Notes under the pieces: model-generated
The model's input: only the letters and a program-made list of their open reading frames with translations
Told to the model about the DNA's origin: nothing
Databases searched by the model: none
Shown here: positions 1 to 11,897 of the stretch, in pieces
How positions within the stretch are numbered: position 1 is the first letter of the stretch
Layout: every line of letters starts with the position of its first letter
Source: Malania oleifera
Lineage: Eukaryota > Streptophyta > Magnoliopsida > Santalales > Ximeniaceae
Direction: 5' to 3'
DNA length: 64,000 bases
NCBI RefSeq assembly: GCF_029873635.1
Contig: NC_080426.1
Span: forward strand, 54,388,093-54,452,092
Program-made: the position numbers and the translations under genes

Positions 1-563
1 TCTTTGCATATGAAATAAAAACACTACGGGGTATCCGTTTATCCCTTTAGTGAACTTATTCGAGTCCATCCCACGATTCCGAAAAAAAAATCAAATTTTC
101 TAGTTGCGCCAACATTTGACAACTACAATCTTGAAGATTCCAATCTTCTATTTACATTAATTCCATTCTTTTTGAGAACTAATTTTTGAATTTCTTTTGC
201 ATCCACCCCTTCTTATTCTCCAAATCTATTTTGTATTGGTGATGCAAATTAAATTTAGTGAATTTTGCTCAAGTCAAACATTCTCTTCTTATTTTTCTCA
301 TAAATTTTATCATTTATTATTTTATCCAGCCTCACCAGAGTATCTTCTTGTCAAGGATTATTATTTTTGTGTAGACACGCGATTATTAACTAACATATAA
401 TATGTTTGCTTAGTTGAGAACTACCCCATTCCTACTGTCAAATAAAGTTAATTTTATCTCATCGAAGATACTCTTCTAAGTGTCATTTTTGTAAGAGACT
501 CTTCTAAGTGTCATTGGCATGATTGCCTTCATTTTGAGGCCACAATTATTTTTCATTTTTTTT
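1..563. other. AT-rich flank downstream of the WRKY gene
   Basis: I see no gene or mobile-element domain here. The short open frames have no recognisable motifs. The region lies beyond the 3' end of the minus-strand WRKY gene. Confidence 0.5.
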
Positions 564-569
564 TTTATT
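564..569 (-). promoter_or_regulatory. Possible poly(A) signal AATAAA of the WRKY gene
   Basis: The minus strand reads AATAAA about 175 nt past the WRKY stop codon, a normal distance for a plant 3' UTR. The surroundings are T-rich on the plus strand, so a chance match is possible. Confidence 0.35.
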
Positions 570-742
570 TAAAAATACCTGAGCTACTCTAAAATAAAAA
601 TAGCACTTTCTCTGTCATTCCCAGTGAAAGCAAAAACATGAAAATTACGGAGCATTTTTGCCCAATCTTCCCTACTTCAACTTCCCAAAAGAAAAGCAAA
701 AACTGTGAAACACGGCTTTCCCCGACTACAAAACTACTTTTT

Positions 743-3158
743 CTACACTGAAAAACAGAAATCCAAAGAATCGAATGAGAAATTCGGGTCCAACTCCACC
801 GGTTCAAGAGGGAAATCCAATTCCACAACCGGAGAATTGGTGACCGAAGTCGGAGCAGAAATGATCTCTGTGAGATCGGAATCCGAACCCTGCAAATTGT
901 AATCCATCCCAAAGCTGTTCACCAAAGGATAGTTGAATTCCGGCGTACTGCCCGGAGATATGAATGCGGAAGGGAAAATACAATCCTCCTCGTTTTGCAA
1001 ACCAGTCAATGCAGATGGGAATTCGGAGAATGGCGGAAGTACTTGCTCCCCAGGCTCCAGCTCTTGGTCAGCTTTAAATTTAAGCCCTGTTTCTAAGTTG
1101 AGAAGAATTTCTCTTGATTGGTCTGGCGCCTTTTCTTCCTGGTGAATAAAGTTATGGTGGGTTTGTTTGGGGAATTGCTTTTCCACTGATTGGGTGCAAG
1201 TGTGTCTTCCTTTGTAGGATATCTCAAATACTGAGGGGTCTTCGTCTAGTCTCTGAACTTGCTTTGTGGCCAAACAGCCTCGTGCATGTCGATGACTGCA
1301 TCTAAAATAGCCCCTGCAATTGCAATAACACTTGTTAGCAAAAATTGGAACTATATAGAATTCATTTCCACATACCACATGGCCCATATGCACGCATAAC
1401 GTGCATCTTCCCACCTACACCCCCCATTCATTTACATGCCTACTTTTCAAAAATTATACTAAATGGGCATGAGGGACATTGGCTACACCACATCACATGA
1501 GAATTTAAAGCAATCGTTTTAGCACCCAAAAAAAAAAAAAGTGTATTTGGTGAAAGAAAAGTAGGTCCATAAGAACATGTGTTTGCTGAAAGATTTGGTA
1601 GGTTAACAAATAGATTATATTTTTGTTGATTCTACATTAGCCTGGTTGTGAACGTTTGATACTGACATGAATACCATCCACTAAAAAAAAAGACAAAAGA
1701 AATTAAAAAAAAAAAAAAACTCAGCTTCAACACTAGCTACACTAAAAAAAGAAAAGAAAAAAAAAAGAAAAAATTAATCAGAAATGCTAATTTTTAAGGG
1801 TTCGTATTGTCGGGGTTCTAAAAGAATAGATCCGGGGACCAGTGTGAATTTTAACTTCCAACCTCAAACTAGGGTACGCTTTTGAAACTCAATGTGAAAG
1901 CGGCAGCAAGATCATACGAATTCAAAGCAGCTCAGCAAGTAAATTCTAGCGGTCATATTTTCTCAGCAATCAATCAAGTCTCTCCAAGCTGAGTACATGG
2001 CCACATGGGGGCATTTAGTTGCCTGTGTCCTCTGGATAAGTTCCAGTTTCGCTTTTTAAAGTCTTTTGTCCTATTTAGAAAGAGTGAGAGACTATGCTTT
2101 GCTGGCCCCATGTGGAAATGATGTGCGTCTCAGTTTCCACCTGCATTTTTCTTTTGCATTAAAATTTTTAATGTAGATAGTTCATCCTATGACAACATTG
2201 CAATCTACTTCTCATGCATGCTTATTCCGTTTCAGAAAATATCTACCAACAAATAAGAACAATGCATTTTAAAACATGTTCACCGAAGATGGAAGCAATT
2301 CAAATACAAAACATGGAAACAAAAATAACAAAAGCCATAAGGTGCATGCAACATCTACTCAGTTCTTCTAGAGCAAACAAAAGGTATGGGAATATGCCAC
2401 CAGAAGACAAAACCGAAAAGCCAAAAATCGAAAACAAGAACACAGATTTTTTGCGTGAAATTGTGGTGCAACGGGCGTTCTGTACAAATAGTTTTTTGTT
2501 TTTTTTTTTTTTCAATTATCCAAAAGCTCATAAATGTTAAGCCAAGAAACAGAAAATATCAACCCCACCCTCACCTTGGGAACTTAGCTCCAAGGATATC
2601 CTTCTGCCCATATTTTCTCCAGCTATGGCCATCATCAAGAGGCCCTTCCGAACCTGTCCCACTGCAGAGACGTACTCGTCGGGTCCATTGCTGCGCTGTC
2701 TTTCTGCAACACATATGTAAAGCAAATTAAAGAAGCTGACCACTAAACAAAAAGTACTTGATCAAAATTCATAATTGATTGATCAGTCAGAAAGTTAACC
2801 ATAAAGATTAATTTTTGGTACGTGTTAGACCTGAAATTAAATTTTACCTCCTCTTGGAGACATAACTGTTGGGTTGATCCTTGAAATCGCGATCGGAAAT
2901 CTCGCTCCTCGGACTACTACCGGCAAGGGACGGTGGGGTGTTGGGCGGAGACTCAAACTCCACGCCGGCAAGATCACCACTGCATTGTAGCATTTTGAGT
3001 GCTTTGTCGTAGGAAGAAAGTATCCTTTCAACTAACAGTTGGCGGACTTTTGGCGACGATGCAGGATGGAGATGGTTTCCTAGCTCCTTCGCCAGCTCCA
3101 TCCCTTGGTTCAGCTCATTGATGAGAGTACTCTGCTCCGGCTCCTTCCACTTCTCCAT
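743..3158 (-). CDS. WRKY: Group III WRKY transcription factor (WRKY41/53-like), three exons
   Basis: The exons on the minus strand are 3158-2848, 2703-2575 and 1313-743, joined by introns of 144 and 1261 bp with GT..AG ends. The frame is continuous (336 codons). Exon 1 starts with ATG at 3158, directly after an in-frame TAG, and encodes the N-terminal region typical of this clade (SSPKVRQLLVERILSSYDKA). Exon 2 holds the DNA-binding signature WRKYGQKDILGAKFP. The second intron splits the Arg codon of the PR motif, the conserved WRKY intron site. Exon 3 completes the zinc finger C-X7-C-X23-H-X-C, which is the group III (C2HC) pattern, and ends in an acidic Ser-rich tail. The family acts in the nucleus, binds W-boxes (TTGACC/T), and in this clade is linked to defence and senescence; that role is inferred here. 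All key residues are present, so the gene looks functional. Confidence 0.95.
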
Positions 3159-4387
3159 CTAGAAATGAATTACAAGACCCAGCGACAAGAAAAAGGAAAA
3201 TACTAATAACAGCAAGCAAGCTAAGGGATCGAATTGTTTCGGGAAAACTAGCTCGCTAGAAGTAGCTGGCAAAGACTAAATTGAGGGCTCAATTGATCGA
3301 ACGGTAGGAAGCTTAGATCAAGACTACAAATAACCATGCAAGAGGGATATACGCATCCACCAAAAAAGCAGAAACATGAAGAATCACTTGAGGGCTGAAA
3401 ATTGAAATGAAAGAAGCCAGCTGAACTTAAATTAAAACCCAAAAGAGCTAGTGACAGGATTGACTACATAGAATTCCAAGTATTGAACTTAGTTTCCTGC
3501 AGGAGGAAGAGAGGGTGAGTGGGATGAAATTTGAGGAAGGGGAATTTAAAGAGGAGAATTGGTAATAGGCTGTATGGAAGGACAAGCCACATTTCCAACA
3601 CAGAAGAAGTTGGGAGGAAAAGGGATAACGATGTATCAGTGAAAAGTGAGGCTGGATCTTTTGAGTAGAGACACAGAAAAATCAGAGGACAAAGAAAATC
3701 AAAGCATCTTGTTTTTCCACGGGGGCCAAGTATCTGGTCCAATCATCATTAATTTCCTTGTAAGCGGCGAGAATGGGAGAAGCAGGGGAAAGGTCCAATT
3801 AGGAATTGCTGACTGCTTCAATCCTCCATGCACGGGGTTGGGTCGTCTGACCCACCTCCCCCATTATTTGCATGTATCATTGAAGTGCGAGGAAGGAACA
3901 ATTCTAGAGGTTATTGAAAAGTCAGAGAGAGAAAGGGCAATAGATGAGAAGAGACCGTGAATCTTCGAGCCTTCTTCCGCATTCAAGAATAAAAATAGGC
4001 CCGAAGCAAGTAGAGTTGACACTTGACGCACGCGGGAATATGGCGTCATGGTCGCCCCTCCCATACGCTCATGCTCCAAGACTTCACAATATTCACACTG
4101 GTCATTATCTTATCCAATATGCACAAGGATTATCTCCTAAATTAACAGGCGGTGCAGAGTGTGTTTACCCTTCTTCGCGTGTTTTAGGGGACATCATAAT
4201 ATAGTTTAAATTTAAAGATTTTTATGTTCAACGTTTCAACTTTGAATCAAAGAAACGAGCCATTGAATCATGATCACCAAGTAATATGCATCTAAAATAC
4301 TAATCCTAATCTTTATATTAATATAATTGGAAAAGCTATCATTTCGTTAAATTTTTCTTTTAATTCTATTGTTACCACATTATAATG
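3159..4387. promoter_or_regulatory. Upstream region of the WRKY gene (5' UTR and promoter, unresolved)
   Basis: No coding region is recognisable. On the minus strand a CCAAT motif (around 3557-3562) and TTTAAA (around 3544-3549) lie about 390 bp upstream of the WRKY start. Two TTGAC cores, 7 bp apart, lie on the plus strand at 4016-4020 and 4023-4027. They would be W-box-like, but the following bases are A and G rather than C or T. I cannot place the transcription start. Confidence 0.35.
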
Positions 4388-5900
4388 CAGGCAACCGATT
4401 AGATCATATAGATATCTCTTCTTAGTCTAATAATGAGAGGATTGTGAAGAGATATGAAATTGGAGATGCACTATTTCATATTGTAAAGCACAACATTTAT
4501 GTGAGCTGAGAAATTATTATATACATTACCAAACTTAACTTGATTTCACCATGCACGTGTATTTAATAATTTTTTTTTTTTTAAAAAATTATCATGTTTT
4601 GCACATATATTCAAATGTGTCATTACGACTAATTTACAGCCAGTGACGACCATATCACCATTAATATGTTGATGTAATGTTTATAATTAATTTTGGATGA
4701 CTCATGAAACACATATAATATACATATGTGCATAGGGCACAATTCTCTAGAGCTTCGCCAAAGAATAATCATTAACAAATTTTCTATTATATTGAATGCA
4801 AGGTTTCTACATTTGAAATTTTAAATTCTCACTAAAGACAGTTTGGACCATGGATTCGGCTATCTTCATGGTATAACTCAAGTTCATCATAGTTTCTAAT
4901 AGATTTTGACAAAAGTTCCCCCTAATTATTGTTGTGGTTGTAATTTAATTATTTAATTTCTAATTAGAAAGGTTAGCTAAAATTGTTCATGTACACACTG
5001 CAGATTTGGAATGAGACAAGAGGCCTTTGAAAAGATAATTTTACCCTCCTTAAAGCATATTGTAAACAAATCTAATATTTGATTTTGAAAAGTGTCTCTT
5101 AGTGCACCTCTACTTTACTTTCTTTTATTTGCTTTTATAAGTTAGTAAAAAAATCTTGAAGAAAACTTCCATTCATTTAAAAAATATGTATAATTATAAA
5201 TGTATATTCTAGGTCTTATATAACTATATCTAGTCAAAAAGCGCCCATCATAATTTCTCCTTTTTAATATGCCAATAATTCAATGGTGGCTTACTTGTTC
5301 TATTTAGTCAATGTAGATTGATAACAATACTTTGATTAAATTGTAACTACTAGAAGAGTCAAATGAGACTTATTATTATTGAAAAATAAATTTTTTTATG
5401 TTTTTGTAATAATTTATAAGGGTAAAGCTATCTTTTCAATTGCATTTTTACATTATGTCAGATATGCGATGTGTGTGCATGCGAATTATTTCCATCATTT
5501 TTTAAAAAAAATTTGGAAAAATATTACTCTAGTAATAAGAAATAAGGTAGAATATCAGCAAGACCTAGGGGGAGGACGCTGATCCGTAAGTTTGGTACCA
5601 CACCAGAGGGTCCGAAGGGCTTGTTGGTAGCTGGAGTTCCTATACAATCCAAAAAGAAAAAAAGAAAAAGGAAATAAGGTAGAACATTACTCAAATGCTC
5701 AAAATAAGAATGCAAGATGTTTATGACGAAAAAGTAATAAAGTAAGGAAGGTTTATAAGGTAATCTAGTAAGAGGGATTTTACCATGATGTGCTCTATTT
5801 AATAATTCAAATAAATCATATACTTTCTCCTTGTATGATTGCTAAAATTTATCACTGTTAAGATTAAAATAACCTATCAAAAGTCAATTTCTCATATCGT
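4388..5900 (+). repeat. Unclassified dispersed repeat, copy 1 (parts X and B)
   Basis: Bases 4388-4750 resemble 6655-7020 as a direct repeat (part X; shared phrase GATCATATAGATATC). Bases about 4850-5900 resemble 45360-46290 (part B; shared phrases around AAAATTGTTCATGTACACA and TTTCTTTTATTTGCTTTT). No reading frame of note is present. An LTR or a non-autonomous element is plausible, but the ends are not defined. Confidence 0.6.
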
Positions 5901-6654
5901 GGTCTATTTTATGTATTTGTGACAAAGTTCTTTTTTTTTTTTTTTTGGTCTAAAATAAAAAGATCTATTTTTTAAAAATTTTAGGAGGGGAGGGGGAAGA
6001 CTTGAACCAAACAGATGGAATCAGTGAAATGCTTGCTGGTAAATATGTTTTCTATGGTCAAATGATTTATTTATTATTATTATTTTTAAAAAAAAGTCAA
6101 AACATGATTTGAGGCTTTTCCCAAATGTCTTCACATTTTGAAAACTCAACACACATTGCTAAACATTCATGGGATCAAGCCCAGCTACATATATAAACAA
6201 TTCAATCTCTTTTTTTTTTTTTTGGCTAAAGGGAGGGGGATGTAATTAAAATTCATAATACTTATGCATTAGTGTGAGTGAGAAAGAGAATATATGTATG
6301 CAAATTTCATTTTCAACTATGAAAGAGGTTGGGTGAAGTGTAAATTAATTAAACATGATAACTATAGTGAACTGTTAAAGCAAAAATAACGTTGTTGTTG
6401 TTATCATAAAGTCACTTATAAATTCTAATTGTTTTGCTAGAAGTGTGTAAAAAATATAATTCTAACAAAACTGTAGATTTGCTAATAAGCAAAAAGATTT
6501 TTTTTATAAATTTATTTATTCAACCTTCCTTTAATTCATATGGTTTGGTTGAGGAATCAAGAGATAATGCTCTTTTGTTGTGTCCAAGAAAATATTCTTT
6601 CCTTCTTCCTCACAACTTGCTTTTGAACTGTTGGCTGAAATTGACTTGGTTAAT
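5901..6654. other. AT-rich spacer
   Basis: Low-complexity T runs and AT-rich sequence lie between two repeat copies. No motif is recognised. Confidence 0.4.
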
Positions 6655-7440
6655 TTGAGCAATTGATCGGATCATATAGATATCCTTTTAGTCTAATAAA
6701 AGAAACCTACCAAGGGTACAAAAACCAAAGGTATTGGAAGAAATATGGAATAGGAATGGGTCATCTCATGTTTTGAAGAATAACCTCTATATAGGCCTTG
6801 AACAAAGCAAAATTAATTAATTAAAAAAATTTAAAAAAATAAAAAAAAAATTGAAGAGAAGAAGAAAAAGAAAATGTATCATTTTGTATCTATCATGAGT
6901 AATTTAGTGTTAATAATGACTATATCATCATTGATATGTTAATATAATGTTTATCATTGATTTTGGATGACTAATGACAGATACACATGTCATACAAATG
7001 TGCATAGAAAAGGATGACAAAAATGACTAAAAGGATTTAGGGTGTACTTTAGGGGATCATTTCAATGCTTAAGTTAGAAACTAGAAGGGTAAGGGACGAA
7101 TGACAATAACATAAGAATTTTGTACGTTTATGGTTAAATCTCCTTCTATAGTAGCGAGAGCCATCCCCCTAATTAGGATTCAATACCATAATTTAGGAGG
7201 GTTTACATAAGAATTATGTGCCTATACTCCTACATTTATTGGGGGGTTATGAATATTTTATTAATCCCATTTAAATGCCTCTAATTTCATGTACTTAATT
7301 TTACCAAGCCTCCTTAGTGCTCATTGACCTTGGAAAGTGGCCTCATTAATGTCCCTAATTTAGGATAACATTTTTTGCCTCATAAGTTGCCCCCCCCCCC
7401 CCCCCCCCCCCCCCCACTCCTAATCCTAAAAATTATTTTT
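6655..7440 (+). repeat. Unclassified dispersed repeat, copy 2 (parts X and A)
   Basis: Bases 6655-7020 match part X of the copy at 4388. Bases about 7020-7440 match 44990-45360 (part A), with shared phrases such as ATTTAGGAGGG and TATGAATATTTTATTAAT. They also match more weakly the promoter-like block at 46941-47345 (shared GGGGATCA..C..ATGC). A short C run at the end of that block corresponds to the long C tract here. Confidence 0.6.
7390..7415 (+). repeat. Homopolymer of 26 C
   Basis: An unbroken run of 26 C lies inside repeat copy 2. The related block near 47345 has only six C at the equivalent place, so this looks like local expansion. The length may also reflect sequencing error in a homopolymer. 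Confidence 0.8.
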
Positions 7441-7640
7441 CTTAGCTCAAGAATAGTTGAAAACCCCACCCCTCTTTTTTCTTTTCTTTTTTTTTTCATG
7501 ACCTTGTTGGTGCAAAAGTCAAGCTAATATAAGCTCATTCATCATTGAATATGAGCAAAGCTCATCTTTGAAAATACAAAAAGTGTATGAGCAAGGCTAT
7601 GCTCAACTATTAAACAAGTGTATAAACTGAACTTACCTGC

Positions 7641-7933
7641 TAAGAATGTGAGCTGAGTTCATCTGTCAAGTTGCGTGAGCTAGGAGAGATCATCTATCAA
7701 ACTATATGAGTAAAGCTCATCTGTTAGGATCATGTGAGCATTTCTCATCTATCAAGTTATATGACCTTTCTTATTTGTCAAGATTATATGGGCATTGCCC
7801 ATTTGTCAAGTTATATAATCATTTTGCTTATCAATCAAGATTATATGTGCATTTCCTATCTATCAAGTTATTAGAGTACTACTTATCTATCAAGATTATA
7901 CAAAACATTATTATATAGGCATAGCCCATCTAT
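7641..7933 (+). repeat. Degenerate tandem array, unit about 28 bp, about ten units
   Basis: Successive units begin near CAAG(A/T)T and end in CATCTAT or a variant; a typical unit reads CAAGATTATATG..CATTTCCCATCTAT. Units differ by several bases and by 1-3 bp in length. There are no unique spacers, so this is a minisatellite. It lies just downstream of repeat copy 2, as another tandem array lies downstream of the related block at 46941. Confidence 0.75.
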
Positions 7934-8291
7934 CTTTATGCATTCTAGCAAGTGGGTCCATTTGGCCTGTTGAATTAGTCTTGTAGCTTTTGTATGCTAT
8001 TTTTGGAAGCACATTTCCCTATATATCACTAAAAGGAGAACATCTTATCATATTATAATTCAGTTACATGGAGTATACTTGTCAATGGTTTTTGTATGCT
8101 TTAAGTTTGATCATGTTACTTTTCTATTCAATTTGTTCATCATGTTTATATGTAAAATATTAATTCTATGTATAAAATGTTGAAAAGAAATCATTCAATG
8201 TTGAGGTCTTTGATTACTTGACTTCCTTTGAGCCAAGGTACACTTGATTGGGATTTGCCTCCTATTTTCTATTAAGATGTGTTTGTCTTAT
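7934..8291. other. Probable decayed gag-pro linker of the split minus-strand gypsy
   Basis: There is no open frame. On the minus strand the sequence past the gag stop (8292) keeps scattered Lys/Arg-rich and TSTLND-like segments, as expected of a gypsy gag tail. Beyond about 8100 nothing is recognisable. Confidence 0.3.
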
Positions 8292-8394
8292 TTAGTTTCC
8301 CTTTTCTTCTCTATTCCTTCTCATTATGTCATCCAAGTGGATATATTTTTTCAATTGAGCCACCAACTCATTCATATTAGTTTTGGACTTCTTC
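8292..8394 (-). pseudogene. C-terminal piece of a gypsy gag, split by the element at 8400-19673
   Basis: Read on the minus strand from 8394, the frame continues the gag piece at 20231-19679 once one copy of CCTAG is removed. The sequence across the junction runs SLGKKSKTNMNELVAQL and then a Tyr/Asp-rich segment ending in RRNREEKGN and a stop. This matches the gypsy gag pattern of a short 'SL..' loop followed by an Ala/Lys-rich helix. The piece is the distal half of one gag domain. Confidence 0.65.
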
Positions 8395-8399
8395 CCTAG
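8395..8399 (+). repeat. Target-site duplication CCTAG, left copy
   Basis: The same five bases occur at 19674-19678 directly after the right LTR. They are the footprint of the 8400-19673 insertion. Confidence 0.8.
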
Positions 8400-9697
8400 C
8401 CTAGAGACCCAGAAAAATTTAATTTATGAAGTAATAAAAGAAAAGAAAAGAAAGAGAAAGAAAAGAAGGAAAAGGAGGGGCATCAGCAAGGATTCATCGA
8501 TGAACCCAAGGTCTTCGTCGATGAATGTTGTCCTATGTCTCGTTGACGAAGTACACATGTCTCGTCGACGAGGAGATACCAAGAGAGGAAAATTTTCAGA
8601 CCCTAAAAATGTTCGTCGATGAACTTCCTTCTTCGGTTTATCGACGAGTCCGCATGTCTCGTTGGTGAAGCCACGAGGACAGCTGCCTATATATGGCCAA
8701 GAATCAGATTTCTGGCGAGAAATTCATTTCCTCTCTCATTTTCTCTCTCTACCTTCGGCTCACCCTCCTTCTCTCTTCAAATCCAACTCCGTTTTACCTT
8801 GTTTCGATGATCAGAAGCCACCACGTGGTTCATAGGGAGATTTTCTACAACTTCACAAGAGCGGATTGTTGATTTGGAGTCATTGGGCACCACTCCAAAA
8901 TCAGGGTAAATAAGGTATTTTAAGGTTTAAGTGTTTATTTGGAGTATATAGGGCCTAGGAAATTCTAAATGAGAAATATTTTGGGATTGAGTTGATTGAA
9001 CTGGGAGTAAATGCAATTTTAAGGTTTGGAGTTCTGAATGCCGCTGGAGTGATTTAGGGTTTTTCAACAGGTTTCTCAGGAAACAGGTAAGGGGATAGAT
9101 TAAGTCAAATACTTTTAGAAAATTTATTATTGAATATATAGTATTTAATTTTGAAATTTATATATGTGATTGGTATTGTTTTTAGGAATACTGATGTTGA
9201 ATAAGAAAACCCTAGAAACAAATCTAATGATATTTCCCATGCAAATAGCATGATATATATAGTATTAGTCACTTGTGTGGCATGAGTATATATTTTACAG
9301 CATTAATAGTTTGTCAGAATATTTTATGATTCCTCCGAACAAAGGTGATTTGATAACAATTTATTTTTAGAAAAACTATAAATAGTACAGAAATTATATT
9401 TTCAGTATATTATAATATTCAGCCGGCGCAGATGCCATGATTATTCAGCTGGTGTAGATTCCGTGATAATTCATCCAGCATAGATGTCGTGTTTATTCAA
9501 CCGGCGCAGATTTCGTGATTATTCAGTTGGCCCAGATGCCGTTATATTTTTGTCGGCGCAGATATCGTGAACATATTTATATGTATATAACAGTTTAATT
9601 AGAAATAATATTATGTCAGATTTTACATAGGATCATGAAATAGTATATATAGTATTTATGAAATTTACTATATGATAGCAAAACCCCGATGGCTTAG
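8400..9697 (+). repeat. 5' LTR of the Tekay-like element, truncated
   Basis: It aligns with the first part of the 3' LTR at 17599 and stops where copia LTR sequence begins at 9698. U3 holds a cluster of GTCGAC-type palindromic motifs at 8493-8670, followed 18 bp later by a TATA box (TATATAT, 8688-8694). The phrase TTGGGCACCACTCCAAA is shared with the 3' LTR and with the related LTR at 32824. About 780 bp of the LTR are missing on the right. Confidence 0.85.
9417..9572 (+). repeat. Six tandem 26-bp units inside the 5' LTR
   Basis: Six units of exactly 26 bp (typical ATTCAGCCGGCGCAGATGCC plus six bases) run end to end. The 3' LTR has one unit, at 18646-18671. The array therefore expanded in this LTR or collapsed in the other after insertion, because the two LTRs should have started identical. 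Confidence 0.85.
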
Positions 9698-11620
9698 TGA
9701 AACCTAAGGTGTAGTCCCAAAAGGGGGGGTGAATTGGGTTATTTAAAATTCCTTAGAGTTTGTTTATGAGTTATCGACTTTTTACAATCTTTTAAAGACT
9801 TCTTATATTCTTGTTGATTAGGCAATCCACACAAACACTTACTTCTTTTATCCAATCCACAACCACAACACACACAACCAATTGATTAACTGTTCAAGCC
9901 AAACGAACACATTTTCTTTACAATATTTACTAGCCTGTATATGAATGTGTAAGTCCTGTAGTTGACCTTTGAACTAAAGATTAAAACAACATCCAATTAC
10001 TCTTTCCAAAATCAGAATTCAAATAAACCTTTAGCTAATAGGTTTTTGGTTGTTAACCAATCAGCGTACTCCCTTACGGTTTCCGCAAAATATTGATTAA
10101 CCAATGTACTCCCTTTTGGTTTGTGCAAGCCTAAGAACAAATTAAGCTTTGGTTTATTTAATTTTCAATATACATTGTTTTTATGATTGAAAGAATTACA
10201 AAATCCATACAGTTTATATTTTTGCTGGAATTTCAAGAGAGGAAGGGAAAGAGAGTGACACCAATGTTTTTACGAGGTTCGGCTTACCCCAGCCTATGTC
10301 CTCGCCTTAGATCAACTACCTAAGGATTTCACTATACCTTGTTCCTTCCACGTGATACAAAAACCTTTACAACAACCGACCTCTTTTTTAAGAAGAGAAA
10401 CCTTTCCAAGCAACAACCTATGTTTGGTGCAACTATCCAACTATACCTTGAACCATCAAAGATCTAATAAAAAGGAACGAATATCTGCGTATAAAAACAC
10501 TCTCAAACACAAAGCAAGTTGTACAAGTTAAATCACTAATTGTACTTCAAAACCAAAACTAAATAGAAAATGTGAAACTTAAGTTTTAAAAGTCACCAAT
10601 GGTTCTTTCTTATTGATATAGAGATTTTAGTTGTAAATCAGAACCAAAGATTTTTAATCAACCAGAAATTTCGTAGAGTTTCCCCCAGTAAGAGTGTGAG
10701 CAAGTATGAGTTTTAAGAGAATTTTAGCGTAGAAAGCTTGTATTGCTTGAGCATATTTTTTCATTAAGCAAGGAAGGTATTTGTAGACTTTTAAAGAAAA
10801 GTTTTCTCATTTAACATGGAGTATGTAGGTAACTTTTCAAAAGATATTAAATCATAGAATCAATTTTGAAAAACTTCTCGTATAGTTTGAAATTCAAAAT
10901 TCTCCGCAGAGTCAGTCGGCTGACTCGCTCGACTGGGTCATTTTTGTACTAGTCAGTCGGCTGGATAGGCGGCTGACACCATTCTGTCTCTTCAAAAAAT
11001 AATTGTCAGTCGGCTAATTGAACCACGTTCAAAATGGTCAGTTGGCTGGACACTATCAGTCGACTGGGTGTTTTCAGTTCATCGAGTTAATCGGCTGGAC
11101 AATTAACTTTGCTATAGGTTTTCTGTCAGTCGGCTGACTAAACTTAAAGTCTTTTCTAGTCAGTTGGCTGACCAGTCCTTTATCTGATTTTACATTTTTG
11201 ATTTTCAAATTTAATTTTGATCTCTTGTTTTGGTTTTTCATAAAACATTTTTCGAGGTTTTAAAGTAGGTGTCTAAGTCCATCTATTTTAAGGAGCTTCA
11301 CATATCTAAATAGTAATGACTTGAAGTACTTACAAATATCCTTCTAAGCATGATCTCCTTAATCACTAAGTCTTGCAGTCTCTTGAGATTTCGTCTTTAC
11401 TTCAAGACCTACTTAGCCTTTAAGTTGTTCATTTGTCGTTCATTACTTCAATATACTAAGAAGCTTTCACTTGATTGACTTTGATTTCTAGCTTACTTTC
11501 CATTATTAAACATGAGTGTCCTTTTACTTAGACCTGAAATAAACCACTCAACAACACAAGTTAAAACATCATTCACTTTTTATCATCAAAATAAGATTGA
11601 AATACCTAATTAGGCCAACA
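9698..11620 (-). repeat. SIRE-like copia LTR in minus orientation
   Basis: On the minus strand the LTR starts TGTTGGCCTAATTAGG at 11620, directly after a purine tract (minus strand CAAAAAGGGGGAGAT, 11637-11621), and ends CACCTTAGGTTTCA at 9698. The purine tract marks it as a 3' LTR. U3 holds a cluster of GTCAGTCGGCTGAC-type motifs (11174-10911), and a TATA-like CTACAAATACC lies at 10787-10777. The end of the LTR (9698 to about 9905) is an inverted repeat of 11661-11895. Confidence 0.75.
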
Positions 11621-11660
11621 ATCTCCCCCTTTTTGATGATGACAAACAAGGACTTGCAAA

Positions 11661-11895
11661 GCAAATATTGATTACTTGTATTGTGTTCGCTTAGTTTGAA
11701 CAATTAATCAATTGGTTGTGTGTGTTGTGGTTGTGGATTGAACAGAAGAAGTAAGTGTTTGTGTGGATTGCCTAATCAATAAAAATATAAAAAGTCTTTA
11801 AAAGATTGTAAAAAGTCAAGAACTCATAAACAGACTCTAAGGAATTTTAAATAACCCAATTCACCCCCCCTTTTGGGACTACACCTTAGGTTTCA
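11661..11895 (+). repeat. 3'-terminal fragment of a SIRE-like copia 5' LTR
   Basis: The last 235 bp of an LTR of the same family as 9698-11620 lie in the opposite orientation. It ends ACACCTTAGGTTTCA just before a primer-binding site. Its 5' part is missing and is replaced by the purine-tract end of the inverted LTR. The two LTRs therefore meet at about 11640-11660. Confidence 0.75.
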
Positions 11896-11897
11896 AT

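Noticed and set aside
2214..2540. Small open frames between WRKY exons
   Set aside because: They lie in intron 2 of the WRKY gene, and the splice sites on both sides are well supported.
3464..3742. 92-codon minus-strand frame upstream of WRKY
   Set aside because: Hydrophobic composition comes from a T-rich antisense of purine-rich DNA. There is no domain, and it is not needed for the WRKY frame.
7641..7933. Possible CRISPR-like array
   Set aside because: Units are head to tail without unique spacers, and this is plant nuclear DNA.
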